From assembly GCA_030639705.1 (NCBI GenBank), contig DAOWKX010000049.1, positions 1-8,538 on the forward strand: a DNA stretch of 8,538 bases. The letters are read 5' to 3'. The DNA is from Candidatus Aminicenantota bacterium. Its GTDB lineage: Bacteria; Acidobacteriota; Aminicenantia; UBA2199. A model generated the notes under the pieces. The model was not told the origin of the DNA and did not search any database. It saw nothing but the letters and a program-made list of their open reading frames with translations. The position numbers and the translations under genes are program-made. Numbering within the stretch: position 1 is the first letter of the stretch; every line of letters begins with the position of its first letter. Positions 6,802 through 8,538 of the stretch are shown one piece after another.

Positions 6802-6829
6802 AATGATCTTGTAAGAAAATCATTTTTTT
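6802..6829 (+). terminator. Possible rho-independent terminator after the membrane-protein gene
   Basis: AATGAT (6802-6807) pairs with ATCATT (6819-6824) across an 11-base loop, and a run of seven T residues (6823-6829) overlaps the end of the stem. The stem lacks G-C richness, so termination would be weak. It lies just after repeat copy 3, where an end of the upstream transcript would be expected. Confidence 0.4.
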
Positions 6830-6985
6830 ATATTTTGAATTAAATTGCCCTGTCTCCCAATCTTTTATTATATTAATTCATGTTTCAATATATAAATTAA
6901 GTGGCACATACCAGAACAGAAGAGCAGGGTTCAAGGTAATTTTTAGAAAAAATGAAATAAATATCAGGAAATACCGTCTTTTATA
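6830..6985 (+). promoter_or_regulatory. AT-rich leader of the methyltransferase gene, weak promoter candidate
   Basis: These bases hold no gene. The best promoter guess is TTGCCC (6845-6850), 18 bp, TATATT (6869-6874), matching the consensus in three and four or five positions respectively. No other clear signal, hairpin or repeat is visible before the ribosome site at 6988. Confidence 0.25.
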
Positions 6986-6995
6986 AGAGGAGGAA

Positions 6996-7574
6996 ATGAT
7001 GAATTACAAATTTACTGAGGTTGATTTTGAAAATACATCTCCATTATTTAAACTGGAGGATGCGTTAAAAGGATTTCTCGGCTTTCTGCTTTACAATCCC
7101 TTCATATCTCTCTTTAATTTAGAAGGTGATGAAGATGTGCTTGATTTTGGATGCGGAGGTGGCGCCGGAGCCCAATATATTGCCAAAAAATTAAATTATA
7201 ATGGTTCGATTACCTGTACCGATCTTTCAGAGTACTGGATCAATCAGGCCCAAAAAAGACTTTCCCGGTATAAAAATGTTCGCTGCTTGCAAGGAGATAT
7301 TCGAAAGTTGAATATTCCGGATAATGCATTTGATGTGATCTCCATTGTTCATGTGATTCATGATATTCATCCGGAGCAGAGAGAATCCACTGTTCATTCG
7401 CTGGCAAAAAAATTAAGAAATTCCGGTCGCTTATTTATATATGAACCCACCAGACCCAGCCATGGAATTGCCATTGAAGAGATAAGAACCCATATGGACA
7501 AAGCGGGTCTAAAAGAATCCAGATGCATTATAAAAAAATCAAGATATATCGGAGAGTATAAAAGAGAGCCTTGA
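6996..7574 (+). CDS. Class I SAM-dependent methyltransferase
   Basis: This 192-residue cytoplasmic protein has the Rossmann-fold methyltransferase motifs in order. Motif I is VLDFGCGGGAG (48-58), the glycine-rich SAM loop. An acidic residue ends beta-2 at Asp76 (CTDLS) and should bind the SAM ribose. GDIRKLNIPDNAFDV (100-114) carries the adenine-side Asp101 and motif IV region. FIYEP follows at about 147-151. After residue 30, a hydrophobic stretch (GFLGFLLYNPFISLF) suggests a substrate lid or membrane contact. The length is normal for a minimal Methyltransf_11/25-type enzyme and nothing is broken; the substrate cannot be told. Two adjacent ATGs compete as start. AGGAGG (6988-6993) is only two bases from the ATG at 6996 but five from the one at 6999, so the second is the likelier start (191 residues). 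The gene lies outside the repeat-bounded block. Confidence 0.88.
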   Translation: MMNYKFTEVDFENTSPLFKLEDALKGFLGFLLYNPFISLFNLEGDEDVLDFGCGGGAGAQYIAKKLNYNGSITCTDLSEYWINQAQKRLSRYKNVRCLQGDIRKLNIPDNAFDVISIVHVIHDIHPEQRESTVHSLAKKLRNSGRLFIYEPTRPSHGIAIEEIRTHMDKAGLKESRCIIKKSRYIGEYKREP

Positions 7575-7595
7575 AAAATGAACAAAAGTCATTTT
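7575..7595 (+). terminator. Weak terminator-like hairpin right after the methyltransferase
   Basis: AAAATGA (7575-7581) pairs perfectly with TCATTTT (7589-7595) around a 7-base loop, beginning one base after the TGA stop. The T residues are part of the stem and little of a U-tract follows, so it may protect the 3' end more than terminate. Confidence 0.35.
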
Positions 7596-7651
7596 ATTGG
7601 TTTCGGATAATTTTTCAATCAGTGATTACCGGGACCAAAACCAAAACTTTT

Positions 7652-7698
7652 TTTAAAAATCCAGGTATAATTAATTATATGAATTCCTGGTTTTTAAA
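7652..7698. repeat. Nested hairpin with a 14-bp palindrome upstream of the tricorn gene
   Basis: TTTAAAAATCCAGG (7652-7665) is complementary to CCTGGTTTTTAAA (7686-7698) apart from one bulged T (7660). The 20-base loop contains TATAATTAATTATA (7666-7679), a perfect palindrome. It may be a bidirectional terminator-like structure or an operator. The palindrome includes TATAAT (7666-7671), a possible -10 for the tricorn gene, but no good -35 lies 16-18 bp upstream. It lies 46 bp before the tricorn ATG. Confidence 0.45.
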
Positions 7699-7744
7699 CT
7701 AAAAAATGGATCTCAAAAGCAAATCTAAAAATACAGGAGGTAAA

Positions 7745-8538
7745 ATGAAAATTAAATGGTATAGGTTGTTATTTTTTTTCCTGATGATATCCCTGTTTGT
7801 TACTGGAGGATTTGGCTATGGACAAACCAAGTTATTGCGTTTTCCCGATGTTCATGGCAATGAAGTGGTATTCTGCTATGGGGGTGATTTATGGAAAGCA
7901 TCAACATCCGGTGGACTGGCAGTACGTCTGACTGCTCATGTCGGTCAGGAGTTATTTCCCAAATTTTCTCCGGATGGAAAATGGATTGCCTTTACCGGTC
8001 AGTATGACGGAGATGAACAGGTGTATGTGATTCCATGCACAGGAGGAGTTCCCAGGAAACTCACTTTCTATCCGGCTCGCGGTCCTCTTCCACCCCGCTG
8101 GGGATATGACAACCAGGTATATGGCTGGACACCGGATGGAAAAAAAGTGCTTTTCCGATCCCTTCGGGATGCCAATGGCGGAAGTGTAGAGACCGCACTG
8201 TATACAGTCAGTCATCGAGGCAGTTTACCCGAAAAACTGCTCATGCCTTCTTCCGGGGCCGGTGATTTTTCTCCGGATGGTGAAAAAATGGTTTACTCTC
8301 CCCTTTGCAGGGATTTTCGAACCTGGAAGCGGTACCAGGGTGGCTGGGCCCAGGATCTGTATATTTTCGACTTGAAAACCTATGAATCCAGAAAAATAGC
8401 TCCGGGCAAACGAAGTGAACGGGACCCCATGTGGATTGGAGATACGATTTGCTTTTCCTCAGATCGGGATGGAACCCTCAATCTTTACAGTTATGATATC
8501 GAATCCGATAAAGTCACGCAGTTGACGGAAAGCAAAAA
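7745..8538 (+). CDS. Tricorn-type S41 protease, N-terminal part (cut by window edge)
   Basis: The ATG at 7745 follows AGGAGG (7735-7740) by four bases. The frame stays open for 264 codons to the window edge. Residues 1-27 form a Sec signal peptide (MKIKWYRLLFFFLMISLFVT, then GGFGYGQ), so the protein is exported. What follows is the TolB/tricorn-like beta-propeller: LLRFPDVHGNEVVFCYGGDL, then repeated blades with FSPDG or TPDG turns (LFPKFSPDGKWIAFTGQYDG; VYGWTPDGKKVLFRS; GDFSPDGEKMVYSP) and YQGGWAQDLYIFDLKT, a stretch typical of tricorn homologues. The family is usually 1,000-1,100 residues, with a second propeller, a PDZ domain and an S41 serine-protease core; none of these is in view, so catalysis cannot be checked. 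It probably degrades peptides outside the cytoplasm. The gene composition is like the DUF5916 gene and unlike the central block. Confidence 0.88.
   Translation, partial: MKIKWYRLLFFFLMISLFVTGGFGYGQTKLLRFPDVHGNEVVFCYGGDLWKASTSGGLAVRLTAHVGQELFPKFSPDGKWIAFTGQYDGDEQVYVIPCTGGVPRKLTFYPARGPLPPRWGYDNQVYGWTPDGKKVLFRSLRDANGGSVETALYTVSHRGSLPEKLLMPSSGAGDFSPDGEKMVYSPLCRDFRTWKRYQGGWAQDLYIFDLKTYESRKIAPGKRSERDPMWIGDTICFSSDRDGTLNLYSYDIESDKVTQLTESK

Noticed and set aside
6830..6985. Riboswitch or small RNA before the methyltransferase
   Set aside because: No conserved aptamer-like core or stable G/C stem is visible in this AT-rich leader.

Overview
The window looks like a bacterial chromosome segment whose two edges are ordinary chromosomal genes and whose middle is an AT-richer accessory block. 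The left edge holds a minus-strand exported protein of the carbohydrate-binding-9-like/DUF5916 type. The right edge holds the start of a plus-strand exported tricorn-type S41 protease. Both families are common in Acidobacteriota-like and Aminicenantes-like bacteria. A Gram-negative organism of that kind is my best inference, but nothing here fixes the phylum. Strong AGGAGG ribosome sites at the DUF5916, methyltransferase and tricorn genes show normal bacterial translation.

Layout: 1-1356 (minus) DUF5916 protein, cut by the window edge. 1357-1837 non-coding: a pair of 10-bp direct repeats, the first copy of a 56-bp repeat, a C-terminal scrap of a REP-associated (Y1/RAYT-type) transposase, a long inverted repeat, and a hairpin over the next gene's ribosome site. 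1838-4492 hybrid sensor histidine kinase (double-Cache sensor, PAS, HisKA, HATPase, receiver). 4473-4528 second repeat copy, which contains the kinase stop codon. 4552-4637 a near-consensus promoter and a nine-codon leader ORF. 4662-6734 a very AT-rich polytopic membrane protein resembling GT-C glycosyltransferases. 6740-6795 third repeat copy, then a terminator-like hairpin. 6996-7574 a small SAM-dependent methyltransferase. 7575-7744 hairpins and a 14-bp palindrome. 7745 to the edge, the tricorn protease N-terminal region.

The most notable structure is the 56-bp repeat. Its three copies share one orientation and differ by only one to two substitutions from copy 1. They sit at the boundaries of the kinase gene and the membrane-protein gene, so each gene is a 'repeat - gene - repeat' unit. 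Copy 1 runs in frame into a transposase remnant, which ties the family to REP-associated transposases. I infer that this is a non-autonomous, RAYT-derived repeat family marking an accessory insertion between conserved genes. Whether it mobilises or merely decorates the cassettes cannot be decided from the sequence alone.

Functionally, the kinase would sense an extracytoplasmic ligand and pass phosphate to its own receiver; no partner regulator is visible. The membrane protein could transfer sugars from lipid-linked donors. No sequence evidence links the two beyond their shared repeat-bounded block.
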